Shown here one piece after another: positions 37,101-57,148 of a DNA stretch of 64,000 bases. Both the position numbers and the translations under genes were made by a program. This DNA comes from Anaeramoeba flamelloides (lineage: Eukaryota; Metamonada; Anaeramoebidae). Position 1 is the stretch's first letter. Every line of letters starts with the position of its first letter. The stretch covers positions 6,510,001 to 6,574,000 of the forward strand of contig JANTQA010000057.1 of assembly GCA_027625915.1 (NCBI GenBank). Reading direction: 5' to 3'. The notes under the pieces were generated by a model. That model ran no database searches, was not told the DNA's origin, and saw only the letters and a program-made list of their open reading frames with translations.

Positions 37101-37292
37101 AGCAATCATTGAACCAATTACTTTGGTTCCTGAAATACTTACGTGAACAACAGGGATGTGTTCAGAAAGTTCAGATTCAAAGACAGAATAAAAATTTTCT
37201 GATCCTCCTTGTGCTACAAGACAATAAGAATTTGTGAGTTTTGCAAAGACACCGATTTCGGAACTGCTTTGGAATTGTGCTCGAATTGCCAT
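34158..37292 (-). CDS. EIF6: Translation initiation factor 6 (60S anti-association factor), two exons
   Basis: Exon 1 is 37292-36980 and exon 2 is 34585-34158; donor GTAATA and acceptor AACAG join in phase 1, giving 246 residues, the normal family length. eIF6 binds the pre-60S and 60S ribosomal subunit at uL14, blocks joining with 40S and is needed for 60S maturation and export. The sequence is unmistakable: [87 protein letters not shown] and the NDW...CGLDTT stretch. The junction falls in the conserved [14 protein letters not shown] region, which confirms the splice. The start matches the family N-terminus exactly. Confidence 0.98.
34874..35159. mobile_element. MITE-like element with 25-bp inverted ends
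   Basis: CTTAAAGCAGCAATGAGGAT at the left and its complement (one mismatch over 25 bases) ending CAGTGCTGCTTTAAG at the right. The unit is 286 bp with no reading frame. A TTAA lies within each end, so the exact target duplication is unclear. Confidence 0.7.
35509..35739. mobile_element. MITE family M2, copy 5
   Basis: A 231-bp unit from CTATTTGTTACAAAATAAAT to TTACAATTAACAG, with TA at 35507-35508 and 35740-35741. The core CTTTCCAAA blocks are drifted, so this is an older copy. Confidence 0.75.
36051..36236. repeat. Imperfect hairpin in the eIF6 intron
   Basis: ACTGGTATTTGAATTACAAA and TGGGAAAAATTTTC at the left face TTTCCCATTTATAAATAAAG and TACCAGTAATATT at the right. Arms are about 75 bases and imperfect. 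No other copy was found here. Confidence 0.5.
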
Positions 37293-40200
37293 TTAAATAG
37301 AGATTATTTTTGGATTTAGAAATGATAAAAAGAAATTTGAAAAAAATGGTTTTAGATCTAAGTTAATCTCAGAAGGGGTTTTGTGAGTTCTCTCATAAAA
37401 AATGAACCTAAGTAAACACAGTTGATGATCATTGAATGTTGTAAATGAAGAGTTAAAATACTTTGAAATGATATCTCGAAAAAACAGGATTTTAATATTT
37501 CGCATTTGTAATTTTTTATTTGTAAACCTGGAAATTGGAATTGGAATTTTAATATCCGATTTTAACTGAAATACTTGATGTTATTAGCTGATATTTGGTA
37601 ACTTTAATTTTGTATGATAACTCTCAAGGTAGAGTATATTGAAAGAAGTTGGTGAGCTAATTTTGATTTTATATATTTTTTAAATTACAATTCCTAAATT
37701 GAAAAGTGTAAGATTTTTAATTTATTTTTATCAAAGCTAAAAACAAGATTAGACCAATTAAATTTACCTTAAGTTAATTTTCAGATTCTCGTTTTGGTTA
37801 TAGTGGGACTTTACTTTTTCCATCAAGTAACAAATAAGAAACAATATATAATTTACACAATTTGTACAGTAAAAAAGTCAAACTTAAAATGCATTTAGTA
37901 TCCAAGATTGGCCAACGCCTCATCGAGTATCAAATAAAAGATTTCCAATGATATTGATATACTAATAAAATTTATTAATCTATTTATCATAATCAAGATT
38001 TGAATTATAATAAAAATGTCAAAATAGTACAAAAATAAAGTAGTTAAGTTATTGATATTTTTTTTTAATATATTGGAAAAATACAAATAATTATTCTTGA
38101 TTTTTTAATATTTTTTTAAAAGATTTTTCTTTTTTTTAACTTTTTTAAATTAGAAATTTTAGTTGAATTATCTTGATTCAAAACTTTATAGTTTGATTTA
38201 TTAATATTAACGATAAATTAAATTATTTTCTTTGTTTTTTGATCGTAAGTAATAAATTAACAAAAGAAAGTACTTTGAGAAATTCGCTTTTTTTTTTTTT
38301 CAGATAAAATTTCAATAAATATTGAATCAAGAAAAAAATGAAATTTAATTATATATTAAATATTTTTTACAAATAAGTTTCTATGGTATCAATTCAAAAA
38401 ATATAAAATAATTGAAAAAAACAAAAAAAAAAAAAATAAACAAATATTGAAAAGTTTTCATTTGATATAATCAATGAAATCATTAAAAAATTCAGTTCTA
38501 GTTAGGTATTCAACTCGAAATTTTAAATATATAGTATTCAAAATAGTATTCAAAACAAATAAAGTAATCTTCAAAACCAAGTATATATTTTTTGAATTTT
38601 TGAAGGTTGTAAAAATTTGAAAAAAATCTTTATCAAACATGAATTTGTCAACTTCAATTAATCCCGATCTTGGAAAATAATTTATGTTCTATGGTCTATG
38701 GTCTATTATACAATAATATTTTTTATTTAATTTCTAGATTTTAAGTAATCAATAATTCAAAAATAATATAAAAAGTGTTCAAAATAAAAATAAAAGAAAA
38801 TATTAATCTGACTCATCTGTAAGACAAATAATTACTGAACTATGTTTCAGGTTGAAAATAAGTTTTATGTATGTTTTAATCAGTATTTAGGGGTTGATAA
38901 ATCTCACGAATTTTTGTATAGTTAGATCTAAGAAGTAAAAAATGAAAAAAAAATTCGAAAAAATGTCTGTACTCGTATCAAAAAATGAAAAAAAAGTATC
39001 GGAAAAAATCTTCTTTATGAGAAAATTTCCATTGTGAACAATTTTCAAAACCCTTGCACCCGGCCTATAATTATTTCTTTTTTATATAGACTAAGGAAGT
39101 AAATTAAGAGGGGTATTAAAAATTATTCTAAAAGGTATCAAACGTAGGAAATTTGCAATTTTTTGATGACTAATTTTTTGATATTTTCTACATAGATATA
39201 TTTTGATAAGAAAATATGAAAGTGGGTATATTATTGAATCCATCAAAATTCCCACTTTTCCAATAAGCTCATTTTTTTCTATTTACTAGCTGGGTTTGTT
39301 TTTTAAATTTACAAAAACTTTCTAATTTTTACAAAAATAATTTCCATTATAACGTTTCATAGAAAATTCCTAAAAAATGTTACCACAAAAGCTTAGCGCA
39401 AACTGTCTTGTTACAAAGAAATTGGTTTTGAGAGAAACAAGACAAACAAAAAAATCTATTTTATACAATAAATATAATAGATGTTTTGTATGTTTAGTGG
39501 GATAGTTTATTTTCAAAAATCAAACAGTGTTAAAAATATCGCGCAAAAGTGTTGTTATGGACTTAAATTTAAGAAAAAAATAAAAAGAATCAACCCACAA
39601 CCAAAAATAAATAAGAGAAATCGACAACTCTATTGTCTAAATTATTAACATATTTATGGAGACAATAGAAGAATCTATTTAACTTAAATATTCAATAATC
39701 ATTGTCAATAGTATCGTTTTAAGTTAGAGTTGTATATTGAAATTGTTAGAAAAAGGATTGTAATTTTTTCAGTTCAGAAATCTGGATTATTCTTTATTTC
39801 CATTTTTTATATTTTTTTGCAAGGTTTTCGAGTTTATCTATCTCAAAATTTTTGTTAGTTTTTCATTAAAATAATTACCAAAAAATGATTATTTTATCCA
39901 AATTAGAGAATATCTCAAGGATCATTCTTTCACATTTTAAAAGATATCACATCAAAAGATTTTGAATCTATTCAATAAATCCAAAATTTAATCCTTAAAT
40001 TCAAATAATTATTTTTTAAATAAGTTAAATTTAAAAATGAAAAAAATTGATTATTTTATTATTTTTTTCATTTTTTTTTCTTTTTTATAAAAGATTAATT
40101 TTATTTTTTTGGTTAAAATATATATTGCCATTTAATTGTAATCAAAATCTAAAATAAATACAATAAGTGATTTTAAATATCTTTTGTACTTGATAAATTA

Positions 40201-40454
40201 TTGATTAAAAAATTATTCGATACTTAATGAGAACAAAAAATTTCAAGTAAAGGAATAATATGTTTAAATCATTAAAACTAGTAAAGGTTTTGAAGTTTAA
40301 CAAATATGAAAAAAATAATTAAAAATAATTTTAAAACATTGATTTATTGATCAAAAATATTTAAATTATCTGCCAAGCTGTACAATTCTAAAAATCATAA
40401 CATTTATTAACTTCTAAAATAGATATTAATAAAGTCAGATCGACTTCTAACAAA

Positions 40455-40625
40455 TACGCCTGAAACCAAATTTAAAGAACAATAAAAATCTAAAATTAAG
40501 GTACAAAATTCAAATTCTAGTAATCTAATTTGTGAAAAAAAAATTTCAAAAAATGTGCTTTAATTTGAGATTTTTTATTCCTTAAATTTCGTTGAAAGTT
40601 TGTGTCTTAAAAGTGAAACTGACTA
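40455..40625. mobile_element. MITE family M1, copy 4 (left end eroded)
   Basis: The right half is intact (AAATTTCGTTGAAAGTTTGT, then AAAAGTGAAACTGACT). The left terminal 20-30 bases are not recognisable. It abuts or interrupts the LINE relic that follows. Confidence 0.7.
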
Positions 40626-40626
40626 T

Positions 40627-40925
40627 ATGTAAGAAATAAAAATTCAAAAATATTGTACATTTATGTTTAAAATACGATCAGAAGGAAATAATAGAAAATA
40701 TTGGTCAAATTTTATGGGTATTCCATTCCTATGAAAAAGATTTGTTAATTTTACTGAATAAGTTAAAAAAATGAAATTTTAATAAAATAATTTTAAATTG
40801 TGATAGTTTGAAAATTATTTTTGTTAATTAATAACCATGAAAATTCTGATTTTACACTTAAATATCTGAAAGAGAATTTAAGTAAAAGGGTAGATAGAGT
40901 GTAATTTATACTTCTTCCTCAATAA
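40627..40925 (+). mobile_element. LINE relic, last part of the ORF
   Basis: It matches the minus-strand relic at 5225-5560 in the same order: AAAATATTGTACATTTATG, then a decayed HFLW-like stretch, and at the 3' end AATTTAAGTAAAAGGGTAGA against AATTTAAGTAAAAGGGTACT. The two copies share their 3' terminus (TTCTTCCTCAATAAA here), so they belong to one subfamily. Confidence 0.7.
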
Positions 40926-42303
40926 AAAAAAATTAAATTAAATAATATATAGGATAGAATTTCCCTAAAAATAATCAAATCACTCAAAATATTAGAAATT
41001 TTTTACAAAATCGTGATAAATATTTTTCAAAAGATTTTAATATTATAAGTTATTATTCAATTTTTAATTGTCAAATTTTCCCTCATAAATTATTTTTTAT
41101 GAATTATATATCTTCAAGCCTTTTCACAACAAATCAAATTCCAATTTAAATTACTAATCAATGATTTTATTCCCTCATTTAATTTATCTTACCCACTCTC
41201 AATTATACAAAATAAATTTATTTCACGAATTCTATTTTAAATGTAATTTCATTCTTACAAAATTTTTTAATAATTTTTAAAAGAATTTTTTCTAATTTGA
41301 TTTTGAAATTATTTTTTCCTCTTAATTTAAGAAAGTCAAGTTAGAAAAAAAATATTAAACTTTAAAAAAAAGAATATATGTAATGAATTTTAGAATACAA
41401 AGATTAATTTTCAAAAAAAATACATATTATGATTGTTAAGCATTTTTTCATTGAAATTAAAAAAATAAAAAAATATGAAATATTCAGTTCAAAAATTGTC
41501 ATTCACTTTTTTAAAGGTGTTTGATTTTATTATTTTTGATTTTATAAAATATCAGGTTATAGATTTTTATAATATTCAAAAGTGAATTATTAATCAGATT
41601 TAATTATTACTTGTTATTGTATTCGAAAGAATTGTTTTTTATCAATTTTTTTTTTTTTGGTTTTTCAACAAATTTATCAAAACTGTGTATTTAATAAGAA
41701 ATTATTCAATAATTCTATCTCATACAAACAATTGATTAAATACACTTTTACATTATAATTGTGTTTTAGAATTTATTTAATAAAAACATTAATTGTAAAC
41801 AGGCTTTCATTCAAATATATCTGTATACGATTACTCAACAAGAAAAATATTTTTATGATCAAAATATAAAAAAGTAAAATATTAAAGATTATTTTCCAAA
41901 AGGTAAAATGCTTAAAAAGCATTTTTGAATCAAGAAAACAAACACAATTTGAAAAATGTAAAAAATCATATAATTTATTTTTGATTAAAAATTATTTAAT
42001 TAATAAATGTTAGTAATTATTTTTAACAAAGCATGATAAAATTATTATTAAAAAGTAAAAAAATAACAAAACATAATAAAACTCTATTATTTAATAAATA
42101 AAATGAAATTTTTTTACAAAACTTTGAGATACCTTTCCTTTACTGAAAATTGAGACCATACAATTATTTTTTTTTTTTTTTTTAAAAAAAAAATATTTTG
42201 GGCAATTTGTAAAAGGCTTGTAATTTCAAAGTTTTAGCAATGATTAATCTTGAAATAAATTTTTTTAGAAAAGCAATATTAATAAACATGTTAATAATGA
42301 ATG

Positions 42304-49829
<7,526 letters not shown>

Positions 49830-50921
49830 TTATTAAAAAAAAAAAATGATCTCGGATTGTCTTTTTTTACTCCTTTTTGGGTCAAACTGCAAAACTGTTC
49901 CAAGAATTTTTGAATTTAAATTCCTGAGTGTGGAACAGCCTTTTTGTTGATTAATTGGTTTGATTATTTTTCGCAAAAACTCTTATTTTGGAAAAGTTTG
50001 AAAAGGTAAGAATAAGCCTATTTGCTCTGTGAGTGAATTAATTGACGTTAATTGCAAATTTTGGAATTCTAGAAGAATTTTCCAATTTTTATGCATTAGA
50101 TGATACTCATGAGAGAATTTACAAACCTATTTTCGTTTTGGTTGTTCAAAGGAGTTTTTAAAATCATAAAAAACAACAAAAGAATTACAAACTTCAACTT
50201 CAAAATGTAAAATCAAAAAAGTCTCTCAAACTGCTTTTGAATTTTGTTTTCAAAAAAAAAAAACTTAAATTATTTATGAGTGTGATAAGAGCTTAATAAG
50301 AGTTAAAATATATTTGAGTTATTTTTTTTTTTCTATGAGGTGTATAGGTAGATTCTTAATCTCTCAATTTTTTTGTACTTTCTGAGCTTTTAATTGAATT
50401 TCAAGATAAATCTAATATAAATATGGACTTTTCTTTTCTTATTCCCTAAACTTTTTTATTAAAACAAAAGTTGATTTTATGGAAATTTGTTTCTTCTTCA
50501 CTTCATTTTAGTTAACCAATTTTATCCTCTCTTCTTTTTCATTCAAAAAAAGTAAAAAAAGATAGACGATAAAAAACAAAGAAAAAAAAAAAAAAATTAC
50601 TAAATAGTTGTTTAAGAATTTATTACCAAAAAAAGTCAAACAACTTACCAAGTATTTTAATCACAAAACTCTTAACTTTTAATAACCATGGATAGTTTTT
50701 ATTTGGACGAATCATGACAAATTAAAATCTAAATCTTTGGTAATTAACCTCACTACAAAAAATCACTTAACTTATATCAAAGTTTTCAAACACTTTCGAA
50801 CACTTTGAAAGATCAGTTGAGTTGTAAAAGTGAAAAGCATTGTAAAAGTCCCAATTTTTAATATTACAATCTTTTGAAAGACTTTCATTTTTTTTTTAAT
50901 TCTTTTTTTTGAATTGAAACA
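49830..50921. other. Shared 1.1 kb upstream region of two divergent genes
   Basis: The formin (minus) and B-box (plus) start codons face away from each other here. This is the only place where a common promoter region is expected. I see no motif distinctive enough to call, and no other gene. Confidence 0.5.
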
Positions 50922-53900
50922 ATGAGCAGTCGCAAGAAAAATAAAAAAAGAAAATCAAAAAAAAACAGAAAGCCAAAAAAACAATTAAAAGACATTACGC
51001 TTCCTGTTGAATGCCAAGTACCCAAATGCCAACGTTGTTCAAAGGAAAAGGCCTATTATGTCTGTACGCGCTGCAAAGTAAGCTTTTGTAAAAATTGTGA
51101 AGACAAGGTTCACACAGACTTCACGAAAGAACTTCACAAAAAAGAAACCAAGAGAGTAAATGAGATGAGAAAAATCGGTAAATTTTGACTTTTATTTGAA
51201 TTTTTCTTCCCAATCCCAGAGGAGCAAAAAAGCTGTTCTTACCAAAAATTTTTTTTTATTTTATTGTCGATTATGCCAAACCTGTTTTGAACTTGTTGTT
51301 GTTTTCTCAAGCGAACGTTAAAAATGGATTGTTTTTTTTTTTTTTTTTTTTTTTTGGCTTAATAATTACCCCCAGTACTTTTTTTATTTCTCACAAAAAC
51401 AAGTGAATTAATTTTAAATATTTTCGTTGCTTGACTTTACTTTTGGAGTTGATCAATTGAATTTAAATTAAAGTACCCTCAAAAGTTTAAAAGTTGAAAA
51501 TCCACTTCAGCTACAAAAGATTTTCAAAACCCACCAAAAGGTGTAAAAATCAAAATTAGCACCAAAAAGCATAAAAACTACACCAAAAAGTAAAAAAAAC
51601 TAACAAAAACGTGCATCATAATTGTTGTTAGTTTTTTAAGTCAACTAAACAATTGTTTACAACCATTCTAAAAAAGTGAAAACTTTTTTTTTTATTATTT
51701 AGCTTGTATGAAAAAATATTGAAAATACAACTCTCTTCCTTGAAAGGAAAAAAAAATACCCAGACTTTGTACACCCATTTTACATCCACTAGTATGAAAA
51801 AATAAAATTGAAAAAAAAAAGTTTGACAAAACTACTACTTACATTAACCTTACATCTTTAATAATAAAGTTTATTCACAATATAATCAAAATTACAGAAC
51901 TTAAAATCCATGAGGCTATTGTAGTGGTTTTTTGTTGTTAGCAGTACCACTGTTTTTAAAAGTCTATAGTCGAGAAAAAAAGGTGTTTAATCCGGGTAAG
52001 AAATTCCAATTAAACGAAAGAATGAATTTTATTTTAATTCAACCTTAGAAATATTTACTTGATAGATAATAACTAATAATTTAGAAAAAATTCTATAAAT
52101 CTAAAAAAAACTGAAACAGAGAAAAAAAAATTACCGCTGATAAATATTGAGTGTGCTAGGGTTTCCAGAATTTAAAAGAATAGAGTCTAATCATTGATTT
52201 TACTCTATTCTTGTAAACCACGGAAAACCTAACGGAAGTGCCCGTCAAGTGTCGTGGAGTGCCTATGTTTTCTTGATGTTTTCTTAAATTATGTAAAACT
52301 TAACGAAAGTGTCCGCCAAGTGCCGTAGAGTTCCGTAGAGTGCCTAGGTTTTTTTTAATTTTTGAAATTTTCTTTTAATTTCTAAAATTAAAAAAAAAAC
52401 CTAATGGCGGTTTTCCAGAATTCAAAAGAATAGAGAAAAATCTTTGATTTAAATCAATTTTTTTAAATTAAAAAAAACCTAACGAAAGTGTCCGTCAAGT
52501 GCCTAGGTTTTCCGTATTTGAGTTTTTTTGAGGTTTTCTATTTTATTTGGAAAATCAATAGATTTTCGTTAGGTTTTCTTGAGTTTTCTATTTATTTGGA
52601 AAATAAATTGATTTTCGTTAGGTTTTTTATTTTCTATTTATTTGGAAAACCTCAAAAAAACCTAGAACACTTCACAAACAAAACAAAAAAACTCAAGAAA
52701 ACCTAATGAAAAGTGTAATAGGTTTTCCATAATTTAAAAGAATTGAGTAAAATCTTTGATTTTCCTCTATTCTTTTGAATCCTTAAAAACCTAACAGAAA
52801 ATCAAAAAAACAATATTTTTTTCAATTTAAATCAATAAATAATTTCTTCATAGTCAAAATAATTGATTATCCATTTGAAAGATATTTATTAAATTTAAAA
52901 TACTTTTAAAATATATTATTATGAAAATGGCCTCTCAACGATGAAAAAAAATTTTTCTAATTTTTTACTAATAAATTTGAAAAAAAACTTTATAGAACCT
53001 GGAAAATTGGATTTTCCGAATTTAACTGTACAATATCTTGAAAAATAATTTTTGATCCAAGATCTTTTATTAAATAATATTGTTTATTATAAGTAAAGCT
53101 ATCAAAAAGTAAAAAATTAGGAAATGTTTAATTTTTTTTTCAAAAAATTTTTTAATGATCTTGTTCTTCAAAATTAAAACTTTTTTGAAAGTTTTATGTT
53201 TTAATAAAGTGTGTAATTTTTTTTTTTTTAAGTGCTTTCCTTCAGACTCCATCCCCTGCACCATATTTAAGTGTTGATCCATCACTTTGTTAGAATAGAA
53301 AAATCCAAAAAGCTTTAATTCTAAAATATTCCTCAATTTATTAAAATAGAAAACCTGATAAAAGTTTTAAAAAAGTCCTTACTTTTTGAAAATAGAAAAC
53401 TTCAAAAAATATTTTAAAAAATCCTTACATTTTTAAAACTTGTTTAAATTTAGACACCTTTTTTGAAAAAAACAATTTCTGAAATTTTCAGACTTTTTAA
53501 TTTCTGAAAAATATCAAAATCTTCGGGGATTTCCCTCTTTTATTTTGAATAATATTGGTGATGAGGAAAAATGTTATTATGTGAGTATATTGATTGTGTT
53601 CTTTCGAATCGATTCCCATTATTCGATTTAAACACATAAAAAGTGGAGAAATTCCACCAAAAATTATTTTATTTATTTTACAAAGTCTTTTCAAATCATC
53701 TCTATGAAACTTATCAATTTTAAATAATTATCTTTATTGTATGTTCTGTTGGAATTGCTTTTATAACTAGAATCATTTTTATTGACTTTAAAAAAGGGTT
53801 GAGCCAAGAGATCTTGTCAAAATTTAAAATTTAGGTTTTTTTTCGAAAATTTTCTATTTGAACAAACAATTTTCACAATCCTTTCTAAATTTGATTTTGC

Positions 53901-56900
53901 TTGAAAATGCTGGAAAATAAAAACCCTATTACCCCCCCCCCCACACACACACACTTTGAAACGAATAAATTATATAATTTAGGACAGGAGTAGAAATATA
54001 TTTGAAGATAATCCGGGGGTGGAACCGGTAAGAGATAAACAAAAATAGATATTAAATTTGACTTGATTTGTTCCGAAAATTCTAAACGAAATTTTTGGAT
54101 CAAAAAAAAAAAAGATTTGTATTCAAATTGTCAAATCCAAAGTTTGGAGATATTTTACATTGCCTTCAACAAATATTTTATTTAATCATTATAATTGTGC
54201 TGATAGATTGGATTTCAATATTTACTTAACCTCAAATTTGGGGTTGTAAGTATAACACATGAAAAATTACAAATTTTTATGAATATTATTCTAATCATTT
54301 TTAAGTGAAAAGAATTGGTATCTCAGATTTCTGTAGCATTTCTGACCATTTCTAGATGATATTAAAAAAATAAAAGAAAATGTCTTTGTAAAGAGAATAT
54401 GTAATTATACAACTTTTTACATTTTGTTTTTGATCATATTTAAATTTTGATTCAATCAAATTTTTGATATTTAATGTTTTTGTTTTGTAAACCTCATTTC
54501 TACAGTTGATCTAAACCAAGCCTTATTTATCAAGTATCCCATAAAAAAGTTATTTTAAGGGTCTAGTCATTTACCTGGAATTACTCCATAATTACCAACA
54601 TAAAAACCCAAAGATTTTTAAGTTAGTTTCCTTTTTATGAAAATAGTAATAAACGCCATTTCACTCAAAGGCGCTCAGCCAAAAATGAAAAATTCGCCTT
54701 TTTTTAAGAATCAACCAACATACAATTGTTTAGAAATAAGAGAAATAATAAACTTCTGATTAGAGTTGATCTTCATAAAAGAAATACCTGAACAAACTAT
54801 AAATTTTCCAAAAAAATGAAACAATGGCAAAAAAAATTGTGGACACTTATTCTTGGAAGGTCTCATGTAACAATTCTCAAGTTATTTAGAAAATTTAAAA
54901 TTATAAACAATAAGATTTTTAAATAGTAAATGTATGAATTTTAACGAAGTAGTTACCTTTGACCATTTTGAAATTTTATAATTGTGTGAACATTACTGAA
55001 AAATGATTTTTAGAGTGTCACGAGATATTGAAACTTTGAAATCAAAATCTCATTTGTTTACTTTGTGAAAGGAAAATGAACCTAAAGTAAACTAGAGTTG
55101 ACTCTTTAATTTTCCGATTTTTTTTATTTTGATTTAAATTTTTGGATTTTATTGAATCGTGCTTTTAAGCGAGAAATATGTTATGGTGAATGTTTGAAAT
55201 TAATCCTAGCAGCAAACACATAACAATTGACCTGAGAAAATGTATATTTTGAAAAAATCTTTTCCTTTTTAGAACCCCAAACAAGGAAGATCACCGTTCT
55301 AAATAAATTTTTTGAAAGTACGAATGAAAAAAAATACAACCAAAGTATATTTTAGACGATTTTTTTATTGTTTATCTTTCTAATTTGTAAGAGAATCCCA
55401 AGAAGTGATTACCTTGAATTTCTCGCCCCATTACTATTTATTACTATTTGTCATATTTGCTTTCAAAATTCTTTTTTACAAATATTTTTATCAAACCAAG
55501 CCAAAACAAATAATATTTTTTCAAAAATTTAAAGTAAACGAATTGAATTATTTAAATCCAAAAACAACTTTTACAAAAATCCACTAAAAGAAAAAGAAAA
55601 TTAGGTTAAAAAATCGCAAGAGAGATTCATAATTATTTTTCGTTTTACGATTCATTAGAAAATAAATAATGTGAAAAACAAACAAATTCGCCCAATAAAT
55701 CTTTATTTCTTAAGAATAATTTTAAAAAATATCCTATTTTCTTGAAACCAAAACCAAATCCAAATTAGATGATTTAAATGAAAATATAATTTTAAAATTC
55801 ATTTTGGAAAATTCCTTTAGAAATAGAAAGTAATTTGTTTCTCAAAAAATTTTCAAATAAAAGTTTTTCTTGAAGAATTAAAAATAAATCTGAAAAAGAA
55901 TAAGTAAGTATATCGAATGTTACAGATAAGAACAATAAATAAATGATTTTTTTTTTTTTATTTTTTCTGGATCAATTTTTCATTATTTTGATTTCCATTT
56001 TGTAATTGGTATGTAATTATATTATATTAGAATATATTCCTTTTCACTATTTATTAAAACATTCATTTGTGTAGTTAAAGAAATGCTTTGAATAATTCTG
56101 TTTCTCAGAAAATGTGGCACTCAAAATTGGTAAAATGTATCTACTCCCTTAAAAGAATTAATTTTTATAATTATTTTTTTACTTTTTTTTTTTCGATATC
56201 ATAGTTTTATTAGAATTTTTTATTCAAAGATTTGATTGGTATTTTAGAAAAAATAGATGCTCTGTACTTGTTTTTTTTTTTTTTTCGTTTACTTTTCGTG
56301 AAAAAAAAAATTATTTTAAATTTCCCATTTTTATATTTTTTGTTTTTCAAAAAATGAAAGAAAAAAAAGTTTTATTTTTTCTTCATAAAAAAACTATAAA
56401 GATAAACTTTGTTTATATAAAAGTGTAACAAAAAAGTTACAAATATCAATTATTTTTGATTAATTAACCTTTGAAGAATAAATAACAAATAAGTCGAATA
56501 ATATATATATATATATTATAAGGGAATAGTTGAAATTCGTATATAACAAATCTAGCCAATCAATATATTTTTTGAAGAATTGAAAATCTAAAATTCTTAA
56601 TTCCACATTGCGAAAAACAACAATATTCATTTTGATCTTCAATTGAAGATCCAAAGAAAATTCCAATAGAAACCAAGATGATTTTTCTACAATTATACTC
56701 ACACTTTCAATAACATTAGAATAACACGTTGTTACCAAGTGGCTATCGATCTTGCAATCAAAAAAAAAATTTGCAAACGAATTAGTTAATCAAAAAAAAA
56801 AATTGAAAAAAAGAAAACAAAAAAATGTGAAAAAATGATTTCAATTTTGAAATTTCCAAAATAAATTTTTTCTTCGAATATTGATTCGAACCCTTTAAAT

Positions 56901-57117
56901 ATATATAACCACTCTATTACAAAATGCACTGTTGGCAGAAAAACAATTTAAAATCAATTTCTTTTGTATTTTTTTTTTTTTTTTCATTCAATTATTTTTA
57001 ATTTGTTAATTGCTAAGATTTTTTTCCTCAATTTTTTTAATAATGTATATTTCTCTTATGAATTCAAATAAAAATTAAAATAAAAATTAAAATTAAAATA
57101 AAAATTAAAATAAAAAT

Positions 57118-57148
<31 letters not shown>

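Larger units (their letters stand above)
37293..42303. other. Gene-free region between eIF6 and formin
   Basis: A LINE 3' relic (40627-40925) with an M1 MITE immediately before it (40455-40625) is the only identified content. The rest is AT-rich sequence without exon-like composition. Confidence 0.5.
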
